Source: Calditrichota bacterium
Lineage (GTDB): Bacteria; Calditrichota; Calditrichia; Calditrichales; J004
Direction of reading: 5' to 3'
Assembly: GCA_024277115.1 (NCBI GenBank)
Contig: JAJRVW010000038.1
Span: forward strand, 1 to 38,935
Length of the DNA stretch: 38,935 nt
The notes beneath the pieces are model-generated. The model was not told the DNA's origin and ran no database searches. It saw only the letters and a program-made list of their open reading frames with translations. A program made the position numbers and the translations under genes. This document shows positions 1 through 7,874 of this stretch, piece after piece. Numbering within the stretch: position 1 is the stretch's first letter; the number at the start of each line of letters is the position of its first letter.

Positions 1-37
1 ACTTAATTCTTCGAGGTTTTAAAAGAAAACGCCCCTT

Positions 38-102
38 AATGTCATGCTGTAAGCATCTTTTCTTATGGTTTTCCAGAAAAAAGATTCTTTCAGAATGACA
101 TT
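38..102. repeat. Imperfect inverted repeat, REP-like
   Basis: Positions 38-49 (AATGTCATGCTG) and 91-102 (CAGAATGACATT) are inverted copies with one mismatch, and the arms continue loosely inward (CATCTTTT against AGATTCTTT). The same AATGTCATTCTG core occurs at 17973. This looks like a dispersed intergenic hairpin repeat. No gene is visible in 1-173. Confidence 0.5.
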
Positions 103-121
103 TTCTAAAACTTTCTGTTAC

Positions 122-141
122 ATCGAACTCAGGTTAATTAG
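122..141. repeat. 20-nt dispersed repeat, copy 1
   Basis: ATCGAACTCAGGTT followed by A and ATTAG. It recurs at 19402-19421 with a single A/T difference. Both copies are intergenic and on the same strand. Function unknown. Confidence 0.5.
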
Positions 142-173
142 CTTATTTATAAACATTTCTAAATAAAAAAACA

Positions 174-881
174 ATGCTAAATAAATTACAATTACTGATT
201 ACAATTATCCGTGTAAACCTGAAAATAATTTTTGCCAATAAGTTTATCTATTTTGTTTTGGTGGGGGTTGGATTTTATCTGCTGGTGGCCATAATCGGCC
301 TATTTGATGTTGATTATTATCCTGATCCTGAAGATGTATACACGACCATCCTTTTTCCCGGCTTATTGCTTATTTTTTATCCCACAGCTTTTGGTATTCA
401 AAACGACATGGATGCACGCACCCTGGAAATGTTGTTTGGTGTGCCAAATTATCGTTATAAAGTTTGGTTTGTCCGCCTGCTGATTACTCTGTTCACGGTA
501 TATTTTATTTTGGTTCTTCTTTCTTGGCTAAGTGTTTATTTAATTGTCTCTGTTCCTGTTTTTGAGATGGCAGCCCATCTGATGTTTCCGGTGTTTTTTA
601 TTGGCAGTATCAGTTTTATGGTTTCGACGCTTATAAAAAATGGCAACGGTACAGCCGCTGTGATGGTTTTAATTGGCCTGGTATTTTGGATCAGCGCCGG
701 TTTTTTTGACCAGAGTAAATGGAATATTTTCTTAAATCCCTTCGATCCGCCTTCGGATGTATATCTAACCATTTGGGATGAAACGGTGTTTTATAACCGG
801 TTATATTTATTGATTGGTTCACTTCTTACCATCCTGGCCGGGCTTTTTCGTTTGCAGAAACGTGAGAAATTTATCCAGTAA
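174..881 (+). CDS. Probable ABC-2 type transporter permease
   Basis: A 235-residue, strongly hydrophobic protein with about six predicted membrane spans. It has a short amphipathic N-terminus, a first span near residues 24-45, a loop with acidic residues near 47-56, then spans near 58-75, 98-125, 130-150, 158-178 and 208-226, ending in a basic tail. The layout and the cytoplasmic QNDMDARTLEMLFG segment fit ABC-2 export permeases, which usually pair with a separate ATPase. No ATPase is in view, and it could lie left of the window edge. The upstream 170 bases contain only repeats, and no clear ribosome site precedes the ATG. The specific substrate cannot be inferred. An unrelated integral membrane protein remains possible. 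Confidence 0.55.
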   Translation: MLNKLQLLITIIRVNLKIIFANKFIYFVLVGVGFYLLVAIIGLFDVDYYPDPEDVYTTILFPGLLLIFYPTAFGIQNDMDARTLEMLFGVPNYRYKVWFVRLLITLFTVYFILVLLSWLSVYLIVSVPVFEMAAHLMFPVFFIGSISFMVSTLIKNGNGTAAVMVLIGLVFWISAGFFDQSKWNIFLNPFDPPSDVYLTIWDETVFYNRLYLLIGSLLTILAGLFRLQKREKFIQ

Positions 882-1031
882 ATATTATCATGTCATTTAG
901 ATTTTAACTTTTTGTGAAAAATGAACATTAGATTGTTTCCTTACACGCGTTAATCTTTTTAAGCCTCTTTATATTGGCTGAACTTTTTAAAACCCATTGC
1001 GCGTTATACGTTTAAACAACGGAGAAAAAAC

Positions 1032-1985
1032 ATGCTGATAAAAAATAATCCTGATATTAAAAGCTCGGAAATAACAACAGAAGAAGATTATCTTAATCGT
1101 CGGAAGTTTATAAAATTTTCACTGGCCACAGTTGGGGGAATGGCCTTAAAAAGTACAGCCCTTTTTGCCGGGGAAAATGGTTCTGATCTGGCTGAATTAA
1201 AAAATATAAAAAAGAGTAAATTCAGCACGACAGAAGAAAAAAATTCCTGGGAGAATGTAACGACCTATAATAATTTTTATGAATTTGGAACCGGTAAAGA
1301 AGAACCTGCGGAAAACGCCCACACTTTAAAACCCAAGCCCTGGAAAGTCCAAATTTCAGGTCATTGCAATAAACCGGGCAATTATGATGCGGATGAGCTA
1401 ATCAAAAACAATCAGCTGGAAGAACGTATTTATCGCTTGCGTTGTGTAGAGGCATGGAGTATGGTTATCCCCTGGATAGGGATTCCTTTAAAAACTATCA
1501 TCGATAAAGCCGCGCCGACATCAAAAGCGAAATTTATTGAATTCACCACCCTGGATGATCCAAAACAAATGCCGGGCCTAAGCAGTTATGTTTTACAGTG
1601 GCCTTATATCGAAGGCTTGCGCATGGATGAGGCGATGAACCCTTTGACGATCCTTGCGGTGGGTTTGTATGGACGGGTTTTACCGAACCAAAATGGCGCA
1701 CCGATTCGTTTGGTTGTACCGTGGAAGTATGGGTTCAAAAGTATTAAGTCTATTGTAAAAATCCGCTTTGTGGAAAAAAGGCCTATAAACACATGGAATA
1801 TTGCGGCACCGCGTTAATATGGTTTTTTTGCCAACGTAAACCCAAATGTAGACCATCCCCGCTGGACCCAAAAACGGGAGAGGCGCCTGGGTAATTTTTT
1901 TAAACAGGATACTGAAATGTTTAATGGTTATGGCGAGCAGGTTGCCCACATGTATTCTAATCTCGATCTAAGAAAATGGTTTTAG
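1032..1985 (+). pseudogene. msrP: MsrP molybdopterin sulfoxide reductase with in-frame stop
   Basis: The catalytic subunit of the periplasmic MsrPQ system, which reduces methionine sulfoxide in oxidised envelope proteins. The start at 1032 has a GGAG site. A Tat signal is visible (NRRKFIKFS, R23 R24), and C138 in RLRCVEAWSM matches the molybdenum-ligand cysteine of the YedY/MsrP family. The reading frame stops at TAA 1815-1817 after 261 residues (AAPR). The same frame then continues for 55 codons to TAG 1983-1985 with the family's normal C-terminus, including [19 protein letters not shown] and LRKWF. Homologs carry AAPSEYGF here, so a GAA-to-TAA change explains the break. The full product would be about 317 residues, close to E. 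coli MsrP. This may be a recent nonsense mutation, an assembly error, or readthrough. The intact part is CDS 1032-1817. Confidence 0.85.
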
Positions 1986-1991
1986 GGTGAC

Positions 1992-2020
1992 TTGTTTTAA
2001 GTCTTAATTAAGACTATATT
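1992..2020 (+). promoter_or_regulatory. Promoter and palindromic operator of the toxin-antitoxin pair
   Basis: A -35-like TTGTTT (1992-1997) and a -10-like TATATT (2015-2020) are 17 bases apart. A perfect 16-base palindrome, AGTCTTAATTAAGACT (2000-2015), fills the spacer and touches the -10 box. The antitoxin ATG is at 2043. Phd/YefM antitoxins typically repress their own promoter through such palindromes, so this is a likely autoregulatory operator. Confidence 0.65.
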
Positions 2021-2042
2021 GAATCCTAAAAAAGGACTTAAA

Positions 2043-2333
2043 ATGAAGCTAAAGAATATCAAACCCATAAGTTATTTTAAAGCGCATGCTTCCGAGATTT
2101 TAAAAAAGGTTTCCGATAATCAGGAAATGTATGTGATAACCCAAAATGGGGAAGCAAAAGCCGTGGTGCAAAGTGTGGAAGAATTTGAGAAAACACAAAA
2201 TACCATGGATTTGTTAAAACTATTAAATCAAAGAGAAAAGGAAATAGAAGAAGGAAAGGTCCAACCCATCGAGGATGCATTCAGGGATATCCGGAAGCAT
2301 ATAGCTGATTTTAAGGATCAGAACCAAAAGTGA
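2043..2333 (+). CDS. Phd/YefM-family antitoxin
   Basis: A 96-residue protein. Residues 1-50 match the Phd/YefM fold: ISYFKAHASEILKKVSDNQEMYVITQNGEAKAV is the typical DNA-binding and dimerisation half. A charged C-terminal helix (REKEIEEGKVQPIEDAFRDI) would wrap the toxin. The ATG at 2043 is preferred over a TTG at 2019, because AAAGGA lies at 2031-2036 and the TTG overlaps the -10 box. Its stop overlaps the toxin start (GTGA, 2330-2333), so the two are translationally coupled. It would neutralise the toxin and repress the operon. Confidence 0.85.
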   Translation: MKLKNIKPISYFKAHASEILKKVSDNQEMYVITQNGEAKAVVQSVEEFEKTQNTMDLLKLLNQREKEIEEGKVQPIEDAFRDIRKHIADFKDQNQK

Positions 2334-2647
2334 AATTTAACATAATTATTGCCAATGTTGCCAAAGCAGATGTCAAAGAAATCTATAATTATGTATTTTT
2401 TAATGACTCACCCGAGAGGGCTGAGAAGTTAGTTCATAAAATTGAAGAATGCATTTTTAGTTTAAATGAGTTCCCATTTCGGGGACATTATATTTCAGAT
2501 TTGAATAATTTAACAAAAAAGAATTATCGGGAAATCCACTACAAACCATATCGGATAATTTATAGGATTGACAGCGCCTCGGTCATCATCTTGGCTGTTT
2601 TAGATGGCCGGAGAAATATACGCGACTTGCTCTTAGAAAGAATTTAA
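2330..2647 (+). CDS. ParE/RelE-superfamily toxin
   Basis: A 105-residue protein starting at GTG 2330, overlapping the antitoxin stop. It has a typical ParE/RelE layout: N-terminal strand and helices (ADVKEIYNYVFFNDSPERAEKLVHKI), the family turn LNEFPFRGHY, then YREIHYKPYRIIYRI and a final strand with a basic turn (VIILAVLDGRRNIRDLL). The RRNI ending is common in ParE-type gyrase toxins, but from sequence I cannot separate ParE from ribosome-acting RelE. Only five bases separate it from msrQ, so the TA promoter may also transcribe msrQ. Confidence 0.85.
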   Translation: MKFNIIIANVAKADVKEIYNYVFFNDSPERAEKLVHKIEECIFSLNEFPFRGHYISDLNNLTKKNYREIHYKPYRIIYRIDSASVIILAVLDGRRNIRDLLLERI

Positions 2648-2652
2648 AACGA

Positions 2653-3222
2653 ATGCACAAAAAGTTAAAACCACTTGTTTTTATACTCGTACTTATTCCC
2701 GCATTTTATTTAACCTATGCCGCATTTACAGATAATCTCGGTGCAAATCCAATCGAAGAATTATTGCACGCTACGGGATTCTGGACTCTAGTTTTTTTAT
2801 TTTTAACGCTGTCCATTACCCCGCTGCGAAAACTAACCGGGTGGAATAAAGTAATTCAATTTAGGCGGATGATTGGCCTTTTTTCATTTTTTTATGCCTT
2901 TCTGCATTTTGGTGTTTATCTTGGGTTGGACAGCTTTTTTGAATGGGCAGAAATTGCCGAAGACTTAACGAAAAGGCCATATATCACGATTGGTTTTTCA
3001 GCATTTGTTTTACTTATCCCCTTAACGGTTACATCCACAAAAGGCTGGATTAGAAGGCTGGGCAAGAGATGGCAAAAACTACACAAATTAATTTATCCGA
3101 TTGCTGTTTTGGGCGTAATACATTTTTGGTGGCTGGTAAAAAAAGACATTACCGAGCCATTGATTTTTGGTATTATTCTCATCATTCTTTTTGCCATACG
3201 TTATTTTAAACTAAAAAAATAA
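2653..3222 (+). CDS. msrQ: MsrQ heme membrane subunit of the methionine sulfoxide reductase
   Basis: A 189-residue member of the ferric-reductase-like transmembrane family (YedZ/MsrQ). MsrQ is a b-type heme protein that passes electrons from the inner membrane to MsrP. About six spans are visible. Candidate heme-ligand histidines lie in FYAFLHFGVYL and in KLHKLIYPIAVLGVIHFWWL. The FRRMIGLFSFFYAFLH and GKRWQKLHKLIYP segments are typical of MsrQ. In most genomes it directly follows msrP. Here a toxin-antitoxin pair lies between, and there is no strong ribosome site, so translation may depend on coupling to the toxin gene. With msrP broken, its partner may be absent. Confidence 0.85.
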   Translation: MHKKLKPLVFILVLIPAFYLTYAAFTDNLGANPIEELLHATGFWTLVFLFLTLSITPLRKLTGWNKVIQFRRMIGLFSFFYAFLHFGVYLGLDSFFEWAEIAEDLTKRPYITIGFSAFVLLIPLTVTSTKGWIRRLGKRWQKLHKLIYPIAVLGVIHFWWLVKKDITEPLIFGIILIILFAIRYFKLKK

Positions 3223-3231
3223 AAAACATGT

Positions 3232-3732
3232 ATGCGACCAAATGAACCTGTAACTGTATATATTTCAGATAATCAAACAGACCATCTCCTCGCTCAATCT
3301 GTTTTAGAAGGCGAAAAAATAAAGTTTTTTACAAAAAATGAAAACGTCCAAAATCTGTTTGGGATGGGGCAGTTTGGTACAGGTTATAATCCCGTCACCG
3401 GCCCGATGGAGATTCAGGTTATGCAACGGGACTATGAACAAGCGCAGCTGGTAATCAAAGAATTTTTTGGAGACAAGCGTTCAAAAGCTGGATTGAGTTA
3501 TTCTGATACGATGGAGGAACGCGAACAAAAGCTTATAAAAGAGTATAATTTTTGTTTAAATACGGCAATCATTATTGGGCTGGTCCTTCCGCCGCTAAAC
3601 CTCTATCATCTTTTAAAAGCGCTGGTTATAAAAAATTATTCGGGCCTTAGGCTTAAAGGCGGATTTAAAATTGCTTTAGCAGCGACCTTATCCCTTTTTG
3701 GATTTGTTCTTTTATCTGGATTGGTTTTGTAG
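3232..3732 (+). CDS. DUF2007-domain membrane protein
   Basis: A 166-residue protein. Residues 1-80 resemble the DUF2007 (putative signal-transducing) domain: a short strand (VTVYISDNQTDHLLAQSVLEGEKI), a glycine-rich middle (GMGQFGTGYNPVTGP), and EIQVMQRDYEQAQLVIKEFF. A charged linker (EEREQKLIKEYN) follows. Two hydrophobic segments near residues 105-125 and 145-165 probably anchor it in the inner membrane. It follows msrQ by nine bases and may share its transcript. An ATG at 3228 is out of frame and stops at once, so 3232 is the start. Function unknown. Confidence 0.6.
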   Translation: MRPNEPVTVYISDNQTDHLLAQSVLEGEKIKFFTKNENVQNLFGMGQFGTGYNPVTGPMEIQVMQRDYEQAQLVIKEFFGDKRSKAGLSYSDTMEEREQKLIKEYNFCLNTAIIIGLVLPPLNLYHLLKALVIKNYSGLRLKGGFKIALAATLSLFGFVLLSGLVL

Positions 3733-3919
3733 CCCCCAAAAAAAATTTAGTCTGCAAAAAAACACATTGATTCTATAACCACGCTTTTTGTACCTCTTAG
3801 TTTAAACCCCAAAATCCAAATAAATCTCAAAAAAACAATAACTTAAATATAAGTCCACAATTCACTTTTGGATGAATGTTTAAAAATAAATTTTTGGGAT
3901 TTCACCTGCTTTTATGTTG

Positions 3920-6900
3920 TCATTTTTTCTTTAATAAAATCTGGAGGTCATCGTTCTTGATCACTTTATTATAAAATTCTTTAAATTCCGGAAACTCCTG
4001 CGGGGAGACCAGCCCTTTTTTATTTCGTAAAGTACGTACAGCTTTTAGTTGACCCTCTGCATAGGAATACTCAACGGAATAATCCGCCGCAGGGCAAGAA
4101 TAGCTCACATTTTTAGGTACTTCCACGGGGGTAAAACCTTCGGGTAGGGCAACTATTAAAGTTTCTGCGTATACATCAACGCCCGAATAATAATTAAACG
4201 GGAAGGTGCGTTTTTCCTGCGAGAACGCCTGTGATGGTTTTACGGCATCCGTCCAGGGTAATTTGAGAAATTTAAAACCACCTGCGTCGCTAATATAGCC
4301 CTTAACAACAAAATCATAATTATACGACAGGTTATCAGAGAGCTGGGTAAGGTCTTCCAATTCAAAGTTGCCAAGGACAACATTATTATAGTCATCATTC
4401 AAAATACCACTCATGATTTTGTTGCGTTCCTGTGTGTCTTTATTTCTGTAATAATCACGCGTACCCGCTGTTGTGGCGCCTGTCCGTAGTGTATTTATTT
4501 TTATATGGACTGAATTGTCCGGCTCTAAAGTAACGTTATTTGTCCGGATTAAAGTGCTTTTTAGTGAGAAGTTTTTCAGGTAAAAAGGTTGGGTTTCGCC
4601 TTCTTTAATCAGTAAGGCAAACGCATTCTGGTCGGCCAGAGGTAAGCTTTTAAATGGATAATTATGAGCTGTTAAATCCATATAAATCAAACTGTCGCCA
4701 ACCTCGGCAGCAACAATGGCATGGTTAAACGAAATAGAGGGCAGGGCGTTTCGGTTTAATCCATGGTCCCAGGTATTTACCAAAACATAATAGGATTTAA
4801 TATCAAGTTCGCTGAGCATGGCAATGCAAATGGTGGCCATATCCTTGCAATCGCCGATTTTATTTACAAGCACGTCGCGCGCTTTTTGGGGTGTAAGCGC
4901 CGATTGCCGAAAAGGAACGCTGCTATATTGGATATTTTCTGTGATATAATCATAAACCTTGCGGACTTTTTCCAGATCATCCAAAGTCCCTTCATTTTTA
5001 AATAATTTCTGAACCGTGTCTTCTATCTCGAAGGTGGTACGGCATTTTGCCTTGGAAATATCAAGGTACCAATTTACAAGATATTCCCACGAATCGATGC
5101 TGGAGACAAACAGAATTTTGCCAACATCGTCCAATACAGGCATACCATACTCGTACTGTAATGCTTCTTGATTTTTGAGCTGCCACTTATAAATTTTCCG
5201 GCCGTTATCTTCAGTGATTTCAGGCTCTATGTCACTGTTTTGCATTTTATAGTGTATCGGAAAATCATGCGGGGCGATGAGGGCGTATTGTGCATTTAGC
5301 GTTGGGTAAAAACTGTTAAAATAATACTGGTCCCAAATTTGGTTTGAGAGTTTCCCGGATTGGTAGGAACGAATGTGCCATTTTATATGAACAAAATTTC
5401 CAGGTTCAATAGATTTAAAAACAAGCTGACTCGTATTAATATCGGCAGGGATTTGAGAACCGTCTTTTTTTATTACAACCGCTTTATCCACGGTCAATTC
5501 TTCACTATTGTTATTAAAAGCAATCCAGTATTCGGTAAAGTCCGAAACGCCATCGTTGTTAAAAATTTTTACTAATATTTCCTGGGAATATTCTGAGGCG
5601 CCGCGTTCGTATACGACCCGCTTAAAATAATCAACAAGGTAAACACCGCCCTGGTTTGGGTAAGCGTCACGTGTTGGTGCCGTGCTTATCAGGGCATCAA
5701 TATCCGGTTCGCCAAGTAATTGGAACGGACTTTTTTCTCCGTTTAATGAAGTTAGTTTGTCGCGTGTTTTATAGCTGGTTGGGTTAAACAAAAGGGCAGT
5801 CTCATAAGCTTCCCGTGCCTTTTCTATTTCCCCGGTAGCCCGTTTTATATCGCCCAGTAACCCCCAATAGAGCGATGAATTGGGGCAAATCTCTAAAGTT
5901 TGGTTTGTGTAATCTTCGGCCTTTTCATAACGCTGCATACTAAAAAATGTGTTGGCCATGCTGTAATAAAAGCCCACGGCTGCCGGATTGTATTCAATCA
6001 TTTTTTCAAAGGTTTCCTCCCATTCATCAGTTTTGGAGGCCTTTAAATAAAAGGAGGCCAATTGGTTGAGTACATTTTTGGTCGTATGTTTTTTGGCAAA
6101 TTCACCCACAATTTCAATGCTTTCATCAAAGTTGCGTGTAAGATAATTTGAAATCAAGGCTTTCATATTTACAAATTCCCATTGTTCAGGAAATTTTTCA
6201 TAAGCTTCGTTTGATGCTTCAATTATCTTTTCTGGTATGGCTTTAATGGCATAGAGGCTGGCCCGGTTCGCGTAATATGTAAGGCTTCCGGGTAGTTGCT
6301 CTTCTATCTTTTTTAGATATTCTTCGGCCTTATCAATATTTTTATTCTGAACATATTCAGACATTTTATTTGTTAATACTACAGGGAGGTTTGGTGTGAG
6401 CTGGTTAAGGCGCTCAATTGTTGTGTTTATTTCATCACCTTTGTTATCACGGGTATAGGCCTCAAGGAGATGGTTTAAAAAGACCGTATTATTGGGGGCG
6501 ATTTTCAATGCTTTTATTAATGTTTCTTCAGCTAAACCGGCCTTATCATTTTTAAGATAGGCGTCGGCCAGCAATAAATAGTTTTCTAATTGTTGCGGCT
6601 GATTATTTACCTGCTTTTCAAAATAAGCTTCAAAATAAACTGGAACTGGTTTGGGGGTTACATTTGGCTTAACAGGGTAGTCGTGCATTTCTGTCGATAT
6701 TTTTAAATTGGATATGGGGAAACCTTTTGGATCAGTTATACGGGTTAAAAAATTGCAATTGTTTAACTCGGAAAAACCAACTTTTATCAACACTCTGTTC
6801 CAGCCTTTTTGCAATTTTGTTTCGGCTATATAGGTATCAAGATCATTATTGTTCTCATCAAAATAGGCAATCATCAGCTCATCATTTAAGAAGGCCTTTA

Positions 6901-7663
6901 ATGAACCGGACGTACCGACCCGTAAATGTACAACTTGTTCGATGGGCGAATAGACAAAGGTGTTGGCATAAAAAACAGAATTACGAAAAGCAAAATAACG
7001 CTCAAAATCTACCCAGCGGTCAGGGCGGATTTTTGTAATTTCAAACCATTTTGCCGGAACGCCATTTTTGCCTTCATAAGTTATGCCCTCTTCAAACTTT
7101 GCTTCAGGTGGAAAAACTTTATCAAAACCGGAGGCCGATGTATTGTCGAAAGGGCCCATAACTTTCCATTGGTCGATGGAGCCCATTTTGTCAAACTCTT
7201 CAATGGCCAAATCAAGCTGGGCGTGATCTTTATAATGTGCCCCTAACCTCTCGTGCACCACGGCCTTAATAAAACCATTTTCTTTTTCATTTTTGCCAAT
7301 ATCTTTTAATAAATCTATTATTCCGGAATTTTCATTTTCCAAACTTGAGACCCACTTGTAAGTAAAGAAGGCAACGTGTAAATATGCCGAACGGTTGGGC
7401 GAAAACTCTAAGCCGTACATATAATAATCCCAGGCTTCCTTGTTTTTTTGCTGAAGCTGATAAAGGTAAGAAAGACCGATATAGGCCCTTAACGGGTCAA
7501 TGTTTTGATCTATGGCTTCTTTAAATTTAAGCTCTACCCGGTCAAAATCGTTTTCGGCCCATGCCGACCATGCGTCATCGATGGGACTCTGTGCAAAGCT
7601 AATATTTATTAGAAGTGTACAAGAAACTAATAACAGGTTAAGGGTAGTTTTAATCAGGGACAT
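3920..7663 (-). CDS. Exported TPR, DUF3857 and transglutaminase-like protein
   Basis: A 1247-residue protein with a signal peptide (MSLIKTTLNLLLVSCTLLINISFAQ) and a GGAGAG site before the ATG. Residues from about 30 to 640 hold tetratricopeptide repeats (for example PNNTVFLNHLLEAY and PNSSLYWGLLGDI). Between repeat blocks, near residues 160-330, is a beta-rich segment (WKVMGPFDN, HLRVGTSGSLKAFLNDE). A DUF3857-like region follows near 690-850. A transglutaminase core follows: C939 in GDCKD, H981 in FNHAIV and D996 in YMDLTA form the expected Cys-His-Asp triad. The C-terminal beta domain covers about 1030-1240. In bacteria these folds are usually periplasmic, as scaffolds or peptidases more than true cross-linkers. 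The substrate is unknown. It is on the same strand as the next gene upstream but 211 bases away. Confidence 0.75.
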   Translation of the reverse strand: MSLIKTTLNLLLVSCTLLINISFAQSPIDDAWSAWAENDFDRVELKFKEAIDQNIDPLRAYIGLSYLYQLQQKNKEAWDYYMYGLEFSPNRSAYLHVAFFTYKWVSSLENENSGIIDLLKDIGKNEKENGFIKAVVHERLGAHYKDHAQLDLAIEEFDKMGSIDQWKVMGPFDNTSASGFDKVFPPEAKFEEGITYEGKNGVPAKWFEITKIRPDRWVDFERYFAFRNSVFYANTFVYSPIEQVVHLRVGTSGSLKAFLNDELMIAYFDENNNDLDTYIAETKLQKGWNRVLIKVGFSELNNCNFLTRITDPKGFPISNLKISTEMHDYPVKPNVTPKPVPVYFEAYFEKQVNNQPQQLENYLLLADAYLKNDKAGLAEETLIKALKIAPNNTVFLNHLLEAYTRDNKGDEINTTIERLNQLTPNLPVVLTNKMSEYVQNKNIDKAEEYLKKIEEQLPGSLTYYANRASLYAIKAIPEKIIEASNEAYEKFPEQWEFVNMKALISNYLTRNFDESIEIVGEFAKKHTTKNVLNQLASFYLKASKTDEWEETFEKMIEYNPAAVGFYYSMANTFFSMQRYEKAEDYTNQTLEICPNSSLYWGLLGDIKRATGEIEKAREAYETALLFNPTSYKTRDKLTSLNGEKSPFQLLGEPDIDALISTAPTRDAYPNQGGVYLVDYFKRVVYERGASEYSQEILVKIFNNDGVSDFTEYWIAFNNNSEELTVDKAVVIKKDGSQIPADINTSQLVFKSIEPGNFVHIKWHIRSYQSGKLSNQIWDQYYFNSFYPTLNAQYALIAPHDFPIHYKMQNSDIEPEITEDNGRKIYKWQLKNQEALQYEYGMPVLDDVGKILFVSSIDSWEYLVNWYLDISKAKCRTTFEIEDTVQKLFKNEGTLDDLEKVRKVYDYITENIQYSSVPFRQSALTPQKARDVLVNKIGDCKDMATICIAMLSELDIKSYYVLVNTWDHGLNRNALPSISFNHAIVAAEVGDSLIYMDLTAHNYPFKSLPLADQNAFALLIKEGETQPFYLKNFSLKSTLIRTNNVTLEPDNSVHIKINTLRTGATTAGTRDYYRNKDTQERNKIMSGILNDDYNNVVLGNFELEDLTQLSDNLSYNYDFVVKGYISDAGGFKFLKLPWTDAVKPSQAFSQEKRTFPFNYYSGVDVYAETLIVALPEGFTPVEVPKNVSYSCPAADYSVEYSYAEGQLKAVRTLRNKKGLVSPQEFPEFKEFYNKVIKNDDLQILLKKK

Positions 7664-7829
7664 AAGTGATCTCTCCGGATTGGTTTAAACAGGTGTGTGT
7701 GTTTCTAACAGTTCAAAAATAGGAAAATAAATAAAATGTTAAAAGAAAATTTTTAGCGTAATGAGTTTTGTGTTTTTGGTGCAGAAAAATATAGACATGA
7801 TTTATGTAAACATCCAGCCATTTGGGATT

Positions 7830-7866
7830 TTTTGGAGTGCATCGACACAGTCAATGCACTCCAAAA
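7830..7866. other. 13-bp stem-loop downstream of the amidase gene
   Basis: TTTTGGAGTGCAT (7830-7842) and ATGCACTCCAAAA (7854-7866) pair perfectly across an 11-base loop. It lies 9 bases past the minus-strand stop at 7875 and probably ends or protects that transcript. On the minus strand the stem is followed by A residues and not a T-tract, so it is not a textbook intrinsic terminator. Confidence 0.6.
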
Positions 7867-7874
7867 GACCTTGG

